Shown here one piece after another: positions 21,512-30,977 of a stretch of 64,000 nt of DNA. A program made the position numbers and the translations under genes. Each line of letters starts with the position of its first letter. Position 1 is the stretch's first letter. Origin of the DNA: Promethearchaeota archaeon (GTDB lineage: Archaea > Asgardarchaeota > Lokiarchaeia > Sigyniarchaeales > SOKP01); assembly GCA_016840085.1 (NCBI GenBank), contig JAEOTA010000012.1, forward strand, positions 1 to 64,000, read 5' to 3'. Below the pieces are notes generated by a model that was given only the letters and a program-made list of their open reading frames with translations, had not been told where the DNA came from and searched no databases.

Positions 21512-22978
21512 ATGAATACTAAAAATTTAGAGTCATTGAATTTCTTATTCTATCCCCGTAATGTTGCTATTTTTGGGGCTAGTGAAAAATTATGGTATAT
21601 GGTAAAAGGATTTGAAGAACATAATTTTAATAAAAATAAACTATATTTAATTAATCCTTCTAAAGGCGAAATTTTTGGGCAGAAATGTTATAAATCAATA
21701 GATGATATTCCAGATGAGACAATAGATCTTCTGATATTAGCGGTTGGAAGAGATAGATTAGCTCAAAGTCTAAAAGAATTGATAGAACAAAAAGATATCA
21801 AAACAATTCATATATTTACAGCTGGTACAGGAGAATCCGATGAAAAAGGAGTAATAGTAGAAAATGAATTATTTAATATATTTAATAACGAAAACCTTAG
21901 TACCAGGGCAATCGGACCAAACTGTATGGGGGTCTATTCTGTTAAAGGGCATTTAGCTTATGAACCTTTCTTACCAACTGAGCCGGGAAACATATCACTA
22001 GTTTTTCAATCTGGGGATTTACACTCTCAAACGATTAGGATTGGGGCAAGGCGACATAATTTAAAATACTCAAAGGGAGTAAGTATAGGGAATTGTATTG
22101 ACCTTCAAATCTCTGATTTTCTGCAGTATTATAATAATGACGATGATACTGATTTGATTATGGTTTATTTTGAAGGGATAAATGCACATTATCCCAATGA
22201 AGGTAAAGAATTGTTAAAAACTTTAAGAGCCATGAAAAAACCAGTATTATTTATGCACGGAGGGAAGACTTCAAGAGCTCAAAAAGCTGCTTTAACTCAC
22301 ACAGGTTCAATTAGTACAAATCAAAAAATTTGGAAAGCTATTTATAAGCAAACTCCGATTGTTGAAGTTCCTACTTCTCTTGATGATATGATTGATTATG
22401 CATTTATCTTTTATAAGGTAATAAATCGATATAGAGATTCTAAAAATGATAATTATAGAATTAATTATCCAAAAGGAAAAAATGTTTTGTTGATTCTATG
22501 GTCTGGAGGATTTGGAATAATTGATACAAATATGTTAACAGAATTAGGAATGAATATTCCATATTTTGAAGGTGAGATTTTAGAAAAACTGAGAAAGATA
22601 TACCCTATTAAAATAGGAAGTCTTTCCAATCCTTTAGATATACCTTGGGTATCATCTTCTGAGACGTATTTTAAAATTGCTAAAGTGGCAAGCTCAGAAA
22701 ATGTTGATTTAGTTATTATTGAAACTGATATGTGGGAAGAGGAACCACATTTTGATAGATATTATAATAATATATTGGCTATAAGGAAACATGTAGAATC
22801 TTTAGATAAAATTTTCATATTAATATTACCTGAGTATCCTGCTAGACACCGACAGAAGTATTATAAGAAGCTAATAGATGATGATTTTATTGTATACCCC
22901 TCTGTTCGTAGAGCTGCGAAAGCATTTTTGGCGCTATATGATTATGGTAAAAAAATTGAAAACTTAAATAAGAAATAG
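21512..22978 (+). CDS. NDP-forming acyl-CoA synthetase alpha-subunit-like protein
   Basis: The 488-residue protein has an N-terminal CoA-binding Rossmann domain (FLFYPRNVAIFGASEK), and a succinyl-CoA-ligase-like domain whose ALTHTGS motif carries the phosphorylated His seen in ADP-forming acetyl-CoA synthetases. A second flavodoxin-like domain follows. No ATP-grasp beta domain is attached and none is encoded nearby, so a partner subunit must be elsewhere if it is an active acyl-CoA/ATP enzyme. An enoyl-CoA hydratase gene follows at 235 bases, which points to acyl-CoA metabolism. A GGGGATGA Shine-Dalgarno precedes the ATG. Confidence 0.85.
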   Translation: MNTKNLESLNFLFYPRNVAIFGASEKLWYMVKGFEEHNFNKNKLYLINPSKGEIFGQKCYKSIDDIPDETIDLLILAVGRDRLAQSLKELIEQKDIKTIHIFTAGTGESDEKGVIVENELFNIFNNENLSTRAIGPNCMGVYSVKGHLAYEPFLPTEPGNISLVFQSGDLHSQTIRIGARRHNLKYSKGVSIGNCIDLQISDFLQYYNNDDDTDLIMVYFEGINAHYPNEGKELLKTLRAMKKPVLFMHGGKTSRAQKAALTHTGSISTNQKIWKAIYKQTPIVEVPTSLDDMIDYAFIFYKVINRYRDSKNDNYRINYPKGKNVLLILWSGGFGIIDTNMLTELGMNIPYFEGEILEKLRKIYPIKIGSLSNPLDIPWVSSSETYFKIAKVASSENVDLVIIETDMWEEEPHFDRYYNNILAIRKHVESLDKIFILILPEYPARHRQKYYKKLIDDDFIVYPSVRRAAKAFLALYDYGKKIENLNKK

Positions 22979-23213
22979 GAAAAAACTAAAACCAATCATA
23001 ACTTTTATGTTCTCCATTCTCTTTCAGAGAGTTGATCCAATTTCTTTATTGAATATTATTGGGTGAATTTTTGTTTTACTTGTTGTGTTTATAATTAATT
23101 AGAATTAAAATTTTAAATTTTAGGGTTAGATGAATAAACTTTATATGTTGAATTATATTGAACAATTCAATTTTATTCAAAAAATAATGGATTTAAAATA
23201 GAGGGATTTTAAT

Positions 23214-23984
23214 ATGGAAGATATTGTGTTATATGAAAAAGAAGGTGATATCGGAAAAATCACTTTAAACAAACCAGAACAAAGGAATCCAATTGATTTA
23301 CTGGTTTTAAAAAAATTGATCGAATATTTTGAATTAAGTGCAAAAAATGACGATGTATGTGTAATTTACAGTGCACATGGTAAACATTTTACTGTTGGAG
23401 CCGATTTAAAATATGGATATGATTTACTATCAAATGAGGAAAGACTCGCTGAAGCTGTTGAATTTCTTGAGTCTTGGCAGATATTAACACGTAAAATGTT
23501 GGCACATCCAGGTATAATTATAGCTGGACTTCATGGTTGGGTTATTGGAGGGGGATTTGAACATACATTAGTTTGTGATTTGCGAATTGCTGCAAGTGAT
23601 ACAAGAATAATGCTACCTGAAGTTGGATTTGGACTTTTCTTTTCGAACGCATCCACTAAATTATTACCAAGAATAATAGGAGAAGCTCGAGCTAAGGAAT
23701 TGATGATTCTTGGAAATGAAATTTCAGCAGATGAGGCATTAAGAATAGGGTTAGTTAATCAAGTTTGCAAACCAGAGGGACTTAAGAGAATCCTCAAAAA
23801 AACAGCTAATATGATTATATCAAGAGATCATCTTGCTCTTAAATATACTAAATCTTTTATAAATGAAAACCAAGATTTAAGTTTCGAATCAGTTTTAGCT
23901 CGAGAATCAATTGCGATGATAACAACAAGCCAATCTGAAGAATTGAATAGACGACTTGAGAGATTTGTAAAAGAAAGAAGTTAA
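23214..23984 (+). CDS. Enoyl-CoA hydratase/isomerase family protein
   Basis: Crotonase-fold protein of 256 residues. The oxyanion-hole segments are AHGKHFTVGADLK and HGWVIGGGFEHTLVCDLRIAA. Where hydratases have catalytic Glu pairs, the second region reads LPEVGFGLFFSNAST, keeping one Glu. It may therefore be a hydratase, isomerase or a related lyase. It follows the acyl-CoA synthetase-like gene and ends overlapping the stop of the convergent dehydrogenase gene by four bases. Confidence 0.88.
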   Translation: MEDIVLYEKEGDIGKITLNKPEQRNPIDLLVLKKLIEYFELSAKNDDVCVIYSAHGKHFTVGADLKYGYDLLSNEERLAEAVEFLESWQILTRKMLAHPGIIIAGLHGWVIGGGFEHTLVCDLRIAASDTRIMLPEVGFGLFFSNASTKLLPRIIGEARAKELMILGNEISADEALRIGLVNQVCKPEGLKRILKKTANMIISRDHLALKYTKSFINENQDLSFESVLARESIAMITTSQSEELNRRLERFVKERS

Positions 23985-25180
23985 TATCTTTTATTCAATT
24001 TTTCTAACTTTTTTGCTTTTCTTTTCATTTTAGTTTTCAAAGCTTTTTTAGCATCTTCAACAGCATATAGATATGGGGAAATATTCATTTCGCTTGCTTT
24101 CTGAATTATTTCCATAGTTTTTTCAGAAATTTTAGTCTTGATATATTCAAAAATTTCATCAGTATTTTTAGCTGCTTTACTAATGTAAATAGCTAAAACT
24201 TCTCCAGCATTTACAATAAAATCAGGAAATGCTATAAACTCATATTCATCTAAGGATTCTATTATTTCTTTTTGATATGGTATATTTGCTGCTGGAACAA
24301 TTGCAATTGCTTTAATCATGTCAATATTGTTTTTATTAATTACATCTGGTCGGGCACCTGGAATGATAAACTCAACAGGATATTCTGATGATAATTCAAA
24401 CAATTTTTCTTTAGGGACTTTAATGAGATTTCTACTCTCATAATGATTAACTAGATCATCACCATAATTTAATTTTAATTTTAATAATTCAGCAACATTA
24501 AGACCTTCTTCATCAAAAATAGCTCCATTTATAGTTGAAATCCCGTTCAGTTTAAACCCCAATTCGTCTATAATCATTGCTAACGCTGCTCCAACTTTTC
24601 CAAATCCTTCCAAAATTACACGTGGTTTCTGAGATTTCTCAAGCTTCTTATTTGTCAATTTCTTTAAATTATTATTAATAGTTTCTAAACAATATACTAC
24701 TCCATATCCCGTAAATAATTCTTCTATGGGTACTCCATGTCTAAATAAACCTATTTTTTTAGGAGCTAAATTTGGTAATCCAACTATAGTAAAAATCCTT
24801 AATATATCATTATCATCAGTACCCATATCAGGTCCAGGATAGTATAAATAATTTTTAATAAAAGGTGCAATTGAATCTGCAAAACTCGTAAGTAAAACTT
24901 CTTTTTTTTCTATATCAAGAGGATTTCCCCAAATTCCTGCTTTTGCTCCACCTGCAGGAACCTTATAAGAGCTAAATTTGAATGTCATCGCTCGGGCTAA
25001 TCTTATCATTTCATCAACAGTAATATCTGGAGCTAATCGTACCCCACCAGCTGGAGTTCCATAAGAAGAGTTATCAATAACTAAAATTGCTTTCATATCC
25101 ATGTCAGAATTATTTAAAAATAGAATTTTCTCGGGGCCAATATCATCAAATAATGAAGTATCACTTATCTCAAAATTCAT
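23981..25180 (-). CDS. Glutamate/leucine-type amino-acid dehydrogenase (ELFV family)
   Basis: NAD(P)-dependent oxidative deaminase of the Glu/Leu/Phe/Val dehydrogenase family, 399 residues. The substrate-binding and catalytic lysines lie in FKFSSYKVPAGGAKAGI, the PGPDMGTDD loop follows, and the Rossmann motif is ILEGFGKVGAALA. A lysine-rich tail ends the protein. Sequence alone does not tell which amino acid is used, and members with the variant PAGGAKAGI loop include non-glutamate enzymes. It converges with the enoyl-CoA hydratase gene. Confidence 0.88.
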   Translation of the reverse strand: MNFEISDTSLFDDIGPEKILFLNNSDMDMKAILVIDNSSYGTPAGGVRLAPDITVDEMIRLARAMTFKFSSYKVPAGGAKAGIWGNPLDIEKKEVLLTSFADSIAPFIKNYLYYPGPDMGTDDNDILRIFTIVGLPNLAPKKIGLFRHGVPIEELFTGYGVVYCLETINNNLKKLTNKKLEKSQKPRVILEGFGKVGAALAMIIDELGFKLNGISTINGAIFDEEGLNVAELLKLKLNYGDDLVNHYESRNLIKVPKEKLFELSSEYPVEFIIPGARPDVINKNNIDMIKAIAIVPAANIPYQKEIIESLDEYEFIAFPDFIVNAGEVLAIYISKAAKNTDEIFEYIKTKISEKTMEIIQKASEMNISPYLYAVEDAKKALKTKMKRKAKKLEKLNKRY

Positions 25181-25311
25181 GCTAATTCTCTTTCAGATTT
25201 AAATTCAAAATTTAGTAGTTGAGATAATTTAATTTTATCCAATTTGCTTAAATAAATTTCTACCAAATTGAATTTTATAAAGTTTAATATTAATTTCATA
25301 TTTTTATCTTT

Positions 25312-26607
25312 ATGGAACGAGAAGAGCCAGTCTTATTTAATAAATTTCCGAATTTGAAGAAAAAAGTTCCCTGGATTCCAATTCTTACAAATATGCCTAC
25401 TCCCATTGAAAGACTCACTGAGTTAGAAAAAAATTATGATTTAAATGGGGGAGAAATATATATCAAACGCGATGATAAAAATCATCATATTTATGGAGGA
25501 AACAAATTCAGAAAATTTGAATTTATTTTTGGAGATGTTTTAGAAAAAAAGAAAAAAGGTGTAGTGACATTAGGAGGAATAGGCACCAATCATGGAATAG
25601 CTTGTGCTATTTTGTGTAAAGAATTATATAAACCATTGAAATGTGATCTTTTTTTGTTTCCTCAACCAATAACTTGGCATGTACAACGTACATTGTTATT
25701 GGATGATTATTTTGGTGCAAAACTTCATTTTAGCAAGGGTGATATAAGAGCATTTATTAAAACTTTATTTTTTCAAATTAGGCATCCAAAATATTATTTT
25801 ATATTCCCCGGCGGATCCCCTTTGTTTGGTTTTGGAACTCCTTTAGGAGCAGTAGGATTTATTGATGCTATTTTTGAATTAGAAGAACAAATAAAAAATG
25901 GTGAAATTCCAGAACCAGATGCTCTTTTTATTGCGGGAGGATCAACTGGAACTGCAGCTGGTATAGTTGCGGGATGTAAGCTTTTAAATCTAAAGACTAA
26001 AGTATATATTGTAGCTGTTTATGAATATTTTGTCGCAAATCCATCTTCAATTATAAAAAATGCTAATAAAGCTTTAAAATATTTATATAAACGAGATAAA
26101 GATATTCCTAAAATCAAAATCACTGAAAACGATTTTGAATTTATAAAGGGATATTTAGGTTCTGGATATGGAATAAAGACTAAAAGGAGTCAAAAAACAG
26201 TTGATATCGTGTATGAATTAGAAGGAAAAAACAAAGGGTTTATGTTAGAAACAACATATACTGGAAAAACAATGGCAGCGATGTTCGAATACCTTAATAA
26301 AGAGGAAAATAAATCTAAAAAAGTGTTATTCTGGAATACGTATAATTCAAACGATCTAGACAAATATCTTAAGGAAAAAAGTTATAATTATGAAAATCTT
26401 CCTAAAAAATTCCATAAATTCTTTGAAAGCAAAACATTTCAATGCTGGCAAATCACAAATTGCCCTGAAGAAATTAGAAATAAATGTCCTGCTTATTTTA
26501 ATCATGAATATAGATTCTGGAAAGTTACTGATTGTTTACTCAATGAAAAGAAGAGAAAGAAAGCTTATGAAGAATTGAATAGTGTAATTAAATTAGAAGA
26601 GGCTTGA
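25312..26607 (+). CDS. PLP-dependent ACC-deaminase/D-cysteine desulfhydrase-like enzyme with C-terminal Cys motif
   Basis: Fold-type II PLP enzyme of 431 residues. The PLP lysine is in YGGNKFRKFEF, preceded by IYIKRDDKNHH, and the phosphate-binding loop is FIAGGSTGTAAG, the pattern of 1-aminocyclopropane-1-carboxylate deaminase and D-cysteine desulfhydrase. The last 70 residues add CWQITNCPEEIRNKCPAY, a Cys-rich element also seen at the ends of diverse sensor proteins and not part of this family. The true substrate is unknown. It converges with the deoxyhypusine synthase gene. Confidence 0.8.
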   Translation: MEREEPVLFNKFPNLKKKVPWIPILTNMPTPIERLTELEKNYDLNGGEIYIKRDDKNHHIYGGNKFRKFEFIFGDVLEKKKKGVVTLGGIGTNHGIACAILCKELYKPLKCDLFLFPQPITWHVQRTLLLDDYFGAKLHFSKGDIRAFIKTLFFQIRHPKYYFIFPGGSPLFGFGTPLGAVGFIDAIFELEEQIKNGEIPEPDALFIAGGSTGTAAGIVAGCKLLNLKTKVYIVAVYEYFVANPSSIIKNANKALKYLYKRDKDIPKIKITENDFEFIKGYLGSGYGIKTKRSQKTVDIVYELEGKNKGFMLETTYTGKTMAAMFEYLNKEENKSKKVLFWNTYNSNDLDKYLKEKSYNYENLPKKFHKFFESKTFQCWQITNCPEEIRNKCPAYFNHEYRFWKVTDCLLNEKKRKKAYEELNSVIKLEEA

Positions 26608-26613
26608 ATTATT

Positions 26614-27603
26614 TTAAATAATCTCTAATCGTTGCAACAGACCTGTAATTAATATTGGTAATGCTATAGTCGCATCACACCAGACACTAACATGTCTTGA
26701 CTCTTGAGAATATTTACCCCAAGATTTAGCTTCTGAAAATGTGCTTCCTGAAAGTCCCCCATCATATTCTGTAGCAGTGTGTATGCGAACTGAATAATTA
26801 TAACCCATTCTTTCAATTTTATCCATCTCATCGAGCATTGGAAAGATTTGTTGAGCCCAATTTCGTGGAACACCGCCTCCTATTATCAAAGTACCATATT
26901 CTTCCGATTTCCTTATTATATTTGCTAACTTTTTTACATCCTCTAAAATATCAAATTGAAAATCATAACCTTCATAATAAGTATATTTTAATAATTTTAA
27001 AGATAATTCAGAATCAGAGAAAGCAGGCACAAAAATAGGTATGTTCTTTTCAGTAGCCATCGATAAAATTGATCTTTGTTCAATTTTACTCCCAATTTGT
27101 CTTAAAAATTCAGATGGTGTTGTATGAATATTTTTTGTACTGTAAAGAGATTGAATAATTTCAAATAATTTCTTATCGGCAATTGAGTAATTATCCTCTG
27201 GAAGGAAAATGTCATAAATTCGATTTATTCTAAATCTAAACAATTCATCATCATCAACATTAGGACTCCCAACAAAATGTCCAATATTGCAAGCGGCGTC
27301 AACTAAATCATGTGTGATATTGGCACCTGTACTTACTAAAACATCAATTAAATTATATTCCATTAATAATGTTATCAATTCACCCATCCCCGCTGGAACC
27401 AATGCTCCAGAAAGAGTTAACACAGTCAAAATATTTTTATCAGTAACCATTTTGTAGAGAATATCAAGAGCAATACTTAGATTTCTTCCTTGGAAACCAC
27501 AATTTTTTAATCCTATTAAAAGATCATTCACATTTTTTACTTTTTTAGTATCAAAAGGTTTTACTTTTTTTATTAAATAATGTTCTTTTTGATGAGTATT
27601 CAT
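26614..27603 (-). CDS. Deoxyhypusine synthase family protein
   Basis: The 329-residue protein matches deoxyhypusine synthase, which transfers an aminobutyl group to a lysine of aIF5A. The NAD-binding segments TLSGALVPAGMGELI and STGANITHDLVDA are clear, as is IIGGGVPRNWAQQ. The C-terminal TATEYDGGLSGSTFSEAKSWGK ends in the catalytic lysine block. It is divergent from the arginine decarboxylase gene, so the two probably form a polyamine-to-hypusine module. A paralog with another acceptor, such as homospermidine synthase, cannot be excluded. Confidence 0.9.
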   Translation of the reverse strand: MNTHQKEHYLIKKVKPFDTKKVKNVNDLLIGLKNCGFQGRNLSIALDILYKMVTDKNILTVLTLSGALVPAGMGELITLLMEYNLIDVLVSTGANITHDLVDAACNIGHFVGSPNVDDDELFRFRINRIYDIFLPEDNYSIADKKLFEIIQSLYSTKNIHTTPSEFLRQIGSKIEQRSILSMATEKNIPIFVPAFSDSELSLKLLKYTYYEGYDFQFDILEDVKKLANIIRKSEEYGTLIIGGGVPRNWAQQIFPMLDEMDKIERMGYNYSVRIHTATEYDGGLSGSTFSEAKSWGKYSQESRHVSVWCDATIALPILITGLLQRLEII

Positions 27604-27937
27604 AAATAAAATTAAATGCTTTAACAGTTTTAAAATAATCTATTTTAATTTTTTTAAAATGTCTTGGAACTATGACATTTTGTCTTAATAATTGCCTTAG
27701 ATCACATATTTAAGGATTAAAACGCTAACATTTCTCTTATTTTATCGATTTAGTTCTTTATAATATTCCTATTTATTATAAAGTGGAAATTTAATAAAAT
27801 ATTTATTAAATAAGTTAAGATTAAGCAATTTAATTATTAAAAATTTGAGTATAGCATTAAGATTTTAAATAAGTTTAAATATAATCATTTATACTAAATT
27901 CTTAATCGAATAATACAAAAGAAATTACGATTAAGCT
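27604..27937. promoter_or_regulatory. Divergent DHS/ArgDC promoter region with 8-bp inverted repeat before the ArgDC start
   Basis: The 334-base spacer is very AT-rich. CTTAATCG at 27901-27908 and CGATTAAG at 27928-27935 form a perfect inverted repeat with a 19-base spacer, ending two bases before the arginine decarboxylase ATG. It could be an operator or an RNA hairpin that hides the start. No clear Shine-Dalgarno is present. No gene is seen in the spacer. Confidence 0.4.
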
Positions 27938-28486
27938 ATGTCTTTAATCCCAAAGAAGGTATTTTTTGTTGAAGGTAAAGGATTTCATAAATCTAAGTTA
28001 GCAGCTTTTGAACAGGCGCTTAGGGACGCAGGAATTGAAAAATATAATATTGTAAATGTTTCGTCAATATTTCCACCTTATTGTATTGAAATTAATAAAG
28101 AAGATGGCTTAAAACAACTTCGACCTGGTCAGATTATATATGCTGTTTTAGCTAGAGTAGATTCTAATGAGTATAATCGCGTAATATGTGCATCTATAGG
28201 TGTTGCAAAACCAGCTGAGAAAAGTCAATATGGATATTTAGCCGAATATCATACTTTTGGTGTAAAACCAGAAAAAGCTGGCGAAACTGCTGAAGATTTA
28301 GCCGCAGAAATGTTAGCAACAACTTTAGGGATTCATTTCGATCCTGATGCTAATTATGATGAAAAGAAAGAAGTATTCAAAATGGATGGAAAAATAGTAG
28401 AAACAAAAAGTATTACAGCATCTGCAACAGTTAGAGACGAGGATGAGTGGGCGTCAGTAGTAGCAGCCGCTATTTTTATACTTTAG
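27938..28486 (+). CDS. pdaD: Pyruvoyl-dependent arginine decarboxylase
   Basis: Enzyme of 182 residues making agmatine from arginine, the first step of archaeal polyamine synthesis. The self-cleavage site is NVSSIFPP, where the chain breaks between Ser42 and Ser43 and the second serine becomes the pyruvoyl group. GYLAEYHTFG and the late TASATVRDEDEWASVVAAAIF are family landmarks. Length and start agree with archaeal PvlArgDC. The 5' side holds an inverted repeat next to the ATG. Confidence 0.95.
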   Translation: MSLIPKKVFFVEGKGFHKSKLAAFEQALRDAGIEKYNIVNVSSIFPPYCIEINKEDGLKQLRPGQIIYAVLARVDSNEYNRVICASIGVAKPAEKSQYGYLAEYHTFGVKPEKAGETAEDLAAEMLATTLGIHFDPDANYDEKKEVFKMDGKIVETKSITASATVRDEDEWASVVAAAIFIL

Positions 28487-28556
28487 ATCTGTTATTCTAA
28501 GAACCAAATAATTATCTAATAGTATATTTAAGAATTTTTTATTTTTCTATTTATTG

Positions 28557-29069
28557 TTATGAATAAATTTCTTTAATTTTTGCTCGACATCTATCGCTTA
28601 CTAAAAGAATAGCGATCGTTGTTGGAGATCCATAATAATTTGATTCTAAATATCCCTTTCCCGGATTAATTAATAAAATTTTTCCTTTATAAATAATACT
28701 GGGGTCATGAGTATGACCATAAATTATTATATCAATATTTTCATTTTTGAATTCAGCCAAAACTTTGTTTTCTATAATCTCCTCTGGACCACCAATTGCA
28801 GGATGAGTAATCCCGATTTTTTTACCAAAAACCTTTAAAATTCTCCTCATCTGGATCTTATCTCTAATACTTTGTGGATCAGCATTACCATATACTCCAA
28901 TAAATCTTTCCCCTTTAGCTTCAATTAAACCATCTAAAACATCCAAAGAAGTATAATCACCAACATGTATAACCCTATCTGAGTCAAAAATTTCTTTTAA
29001 CATATCTTTGGGTAATTCTTCAAAAAACCTAATGTGTGTATCTCCTAGTACTGTTATTTTTATTGGCAT
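28557..29069 (-). CDS. YfcE/MJ0936-type metallophosphoesterase
   Basis: Calcineurin-like phosphoesterase of 170 residues. Metal ligands are visible in GDTHIRF, HVGDYTS, YGNAD, ITHPAIG and YGHTHDP. The length and order match the MJ0936/YfcE phosphodiesterases, which hydrolyse small phosphodiesters in vitro but whose cellular substrate is unsettled. It ends close to the convergent arginine decarboxylase gene. Confidence 0.9.
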   Translation of the reverse strand: MPIKITVLGDTHIRFFEELPKDMLKEIFDSDRVIHVGDYTSLDVLDGLIEAKGERFIGVYGNADPQSIRDKIQMRRILKVFGKKIGITHPAIGGPEEIIENKVLAEFKNENIDIIIYGHTHDPSIIYKGKILLINPGKGYLESNYYGSPTTIAILLVSDRCRAKIKEIYS

Positions 29070-29180
29070 TTTTTTGAATAAAACATTTTTTTAAGAAATA
29101 TCTTTAATGACTTTATTCTTTATAGTAAATAAATTAGTTCTAATTTTAGATAAGGAATTTCATAAAGTTAGGAGATAATT

Positions 29181-30347
29181 ATGGTTACCCAAATAAAACC
29201 AATTAAAACCCCACCTAATCAGGAAGAATTGTCTAGTCGTCTGGAAAAAGTGCGTAGATTGATGAAGAGGGAAAATCTTGATTATTATATTTCTTTTGAT
29301 CCAGTCAACATTTATTATTTAACTAATTTTGCATTTTATGTTCATGAACGTCCTTTTATCCTTATAATACCGATAGAAGGACTCCCCAAAATGTTAATAC
29401 CTCTTTTAGAGAAGGGGCATTTTGAATCTAGAGCACGATGTGAACTTGAGTTTGTAGTTTATTATGAATTCCCAGCACCAAGTAATGAAAACTGGTATGA
29501 TTATTATCAAAAGCTTATTGATAATGATGCTAAAGTAGGAATTGAAGCAGCGATGCCTATAGGGATTGCTAATAAAACTCCAGGAAAGAAAATTGTATCA
29601 GATATTATTGAAGAGGTACGTATTATTAAAACAGATTATGAAATTGGCAGGATCGTTCATGCTTGTAAGGTTGTGAATAAAGGACATAAAGTTTTATTAA
29701 AAAAATGTCGTCCTGGAATTCTTGAATTCACATTATATAAAGAGGTCACTGATGCCATGACCTCTAAGATTGTGCAAGATATCCCTGAAGCTAATTTTAG
29801 AGCAACAGAAACTACAGGTGCTGTATGGCCCCCCTCTGTTTCTCATGATCCTCATTTAATTCCCCATATTTTTGCGCCTATGGAAGAAAGTGGACCACAT
29901 GTGTCCATAGTATCAGCTCAAGTGGATGGGTATGGTGTTGAAATAGAAAGAACATTCTTTTTAGGTTATGTTCCAGAGAAAGCAAAGAAACCATTTGAAA
30001 TTATGTATAATGCTAGAGCATTGGCGTATGATTTATTGAAACCGGGAGTTATCATGAGTGAAGTAGATAAAAAAGTTCGAAAATATATTTCAGAAAATGG
30101 TTATAGGGATTATATTATCCACCGAACTGGACACGGGCTTGGGATCACGGGACATGAAGCACCCTTTCTTGCTGAAGGATATGATCGACTACTTGAGGAA
30201 AATATGGTTATAAGCGTTGAGCCTGGAATATATATCCCTGGATTGGGGGGATTTCGACATTCAGATACGGTATTAATTACAAATGATGGTTATATTAAAT
30301 TAACTAGAGCTCCAGAGTCTCTTGATGAAGTCACAATAAATTTATAA
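29181..30347 (+). CDS. M24-family 'pita-bread' protein lacking most metal ligands
   Basis: The 388-residue protein has the N-terminal creatinase/prolidase domain and the C-terminal M24 fold (HRTGHGLG, SVEPGIYIPG). Compared with prolidase, the first metal Asp is missing at the expected spacing, the second is Glu in GVEIERTFF, and the final Glu of R-x-E-D is replaced (GFRHSDTV). That pattern resembles metal-free creatinase more than Xaa-Pro dipeptidases. It is preceded by TTAGGAGATAATT, a good Shine-Dalgarno. A C-N hydrolase of unknown substrate is the cautious call. Confidence 0.8.
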   Translation: MVTQIKPIKTPPNQEELSSRLEKVRRLMKRENLDYYISFDPVNIYYLTNFAFYVHERPFILIIPIEGLPKMLIPLLEKGHFESRARCELEFVVYYEFPAPSNENWYDYYQKLIDNDAKVGIEAAMPIGIANKTPGKKIVSDIIEEVRIIKTDYEIGRIVHACKVVNKGHKVLLKKCRPGILEFTLYKEVTDAMTSKIVQDIPEANFRATETTGAVWPPSVSHDPHLIPHIFAPMEESGPHVSIVSAQVDGYGVEIERTFFLGYVPEKAKKPFEIMYNARALAYDLLKPGVIMSEVDKKVRKYISENGYRDYIIHRTGHGLGITGHEAPFLAEGYDRLLEENMVISVEPGIYIPGLGGFRHSDTVLITNDGYIKLTRAPESLDEVTINL

Positions 30348-30363
30348 TACGAATAAAAAAAAA

Positions 30364-30867
30364 CTATATTTCTTTTATGATTTTATTTAGAGGATTTCTA
30401 TAAGTTAGTTCAGGAATATTCCCTCGAATATAACCAAAAGGTAGAACAGTTAGAAGATAGTCGTTGTCGCCTAACTCTAGTATTTTTTTTGCTTTATCTT
30501 TATTAATTGAACCAATCCAACAAGTGCCAATTCCTAAAGACCAAGCCATTAACATCATATTCATTGAAACTAAGGAAGTATCGATTATATACCATTTATG
30601 ACTTGTCCTTATTTTGCCAATAATTGCTATTGCAATTGGTGCTTCTGCTATAAACCATCCATAACCAGTGGCTCTTGCTATCTTCTTTAAAGTATCCTTA
30701 TTTTTAATTACAATAAACTGCCATGGTTGACGATTTGAAGCGCTTGGTGTCCATCGTCCTGCTTCTAATATCATTTCAATTTCCTTTTCTGGAATAGGTT
30801 TATCTTGAAATGCTCTAATACTCCTTCTACTTTTGAGAAAGTTTAAAAATTCTTTCGGTTCAATCAT
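30364..30867 (-). CDS. Nitroreductase family flavoprotein
   Basis: FMN-dependent oxidoreductase of 167 residues. The N-terminal RRSIRAFQDKPIP and ASNRQPWQFIVI segments bind FMN phosphate, and GIGTCWIGSINKDKAKKIL forms the second half of the site. The short length corresponds to a minimal nitroreductase. Its stop faces the end of the M24 gene at a 16-base gap. Confidence 0.88.
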   Translation of the reverse strand: MIEPKEFLNFLKSRRSIRAFQDKPIPEKEIEMILEAGRWTPSASNRQPWQFIVIKNKDTLKKIARATGYGWFIAEAPIAIAIIGKIRTSHKWYIIDTSLVSMNMMLMAWSLGIGTCWIGSINKDKAKKILELGDNDYLLTVLPFGYIRGNIPELTYRNPLNKIIKEI

Positions 30868-30977
30868 ATTAACTACTCTAACTAATCATTAATTGTATTT
30901 AATTTAATAATCATTAAAAATACTCTTTAAATAATATATAAAAATATTCTGCTTGTTCTAAAAATCATCTTAATCCG

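Noticed and set aside
23157..23171. Short inverted repeat ATTGAA-CAA-TTCAAT before the enoyl-CoA hydratase gene
   Set aside because: Six-base arms are expected by chance in such AT-rich sequence.
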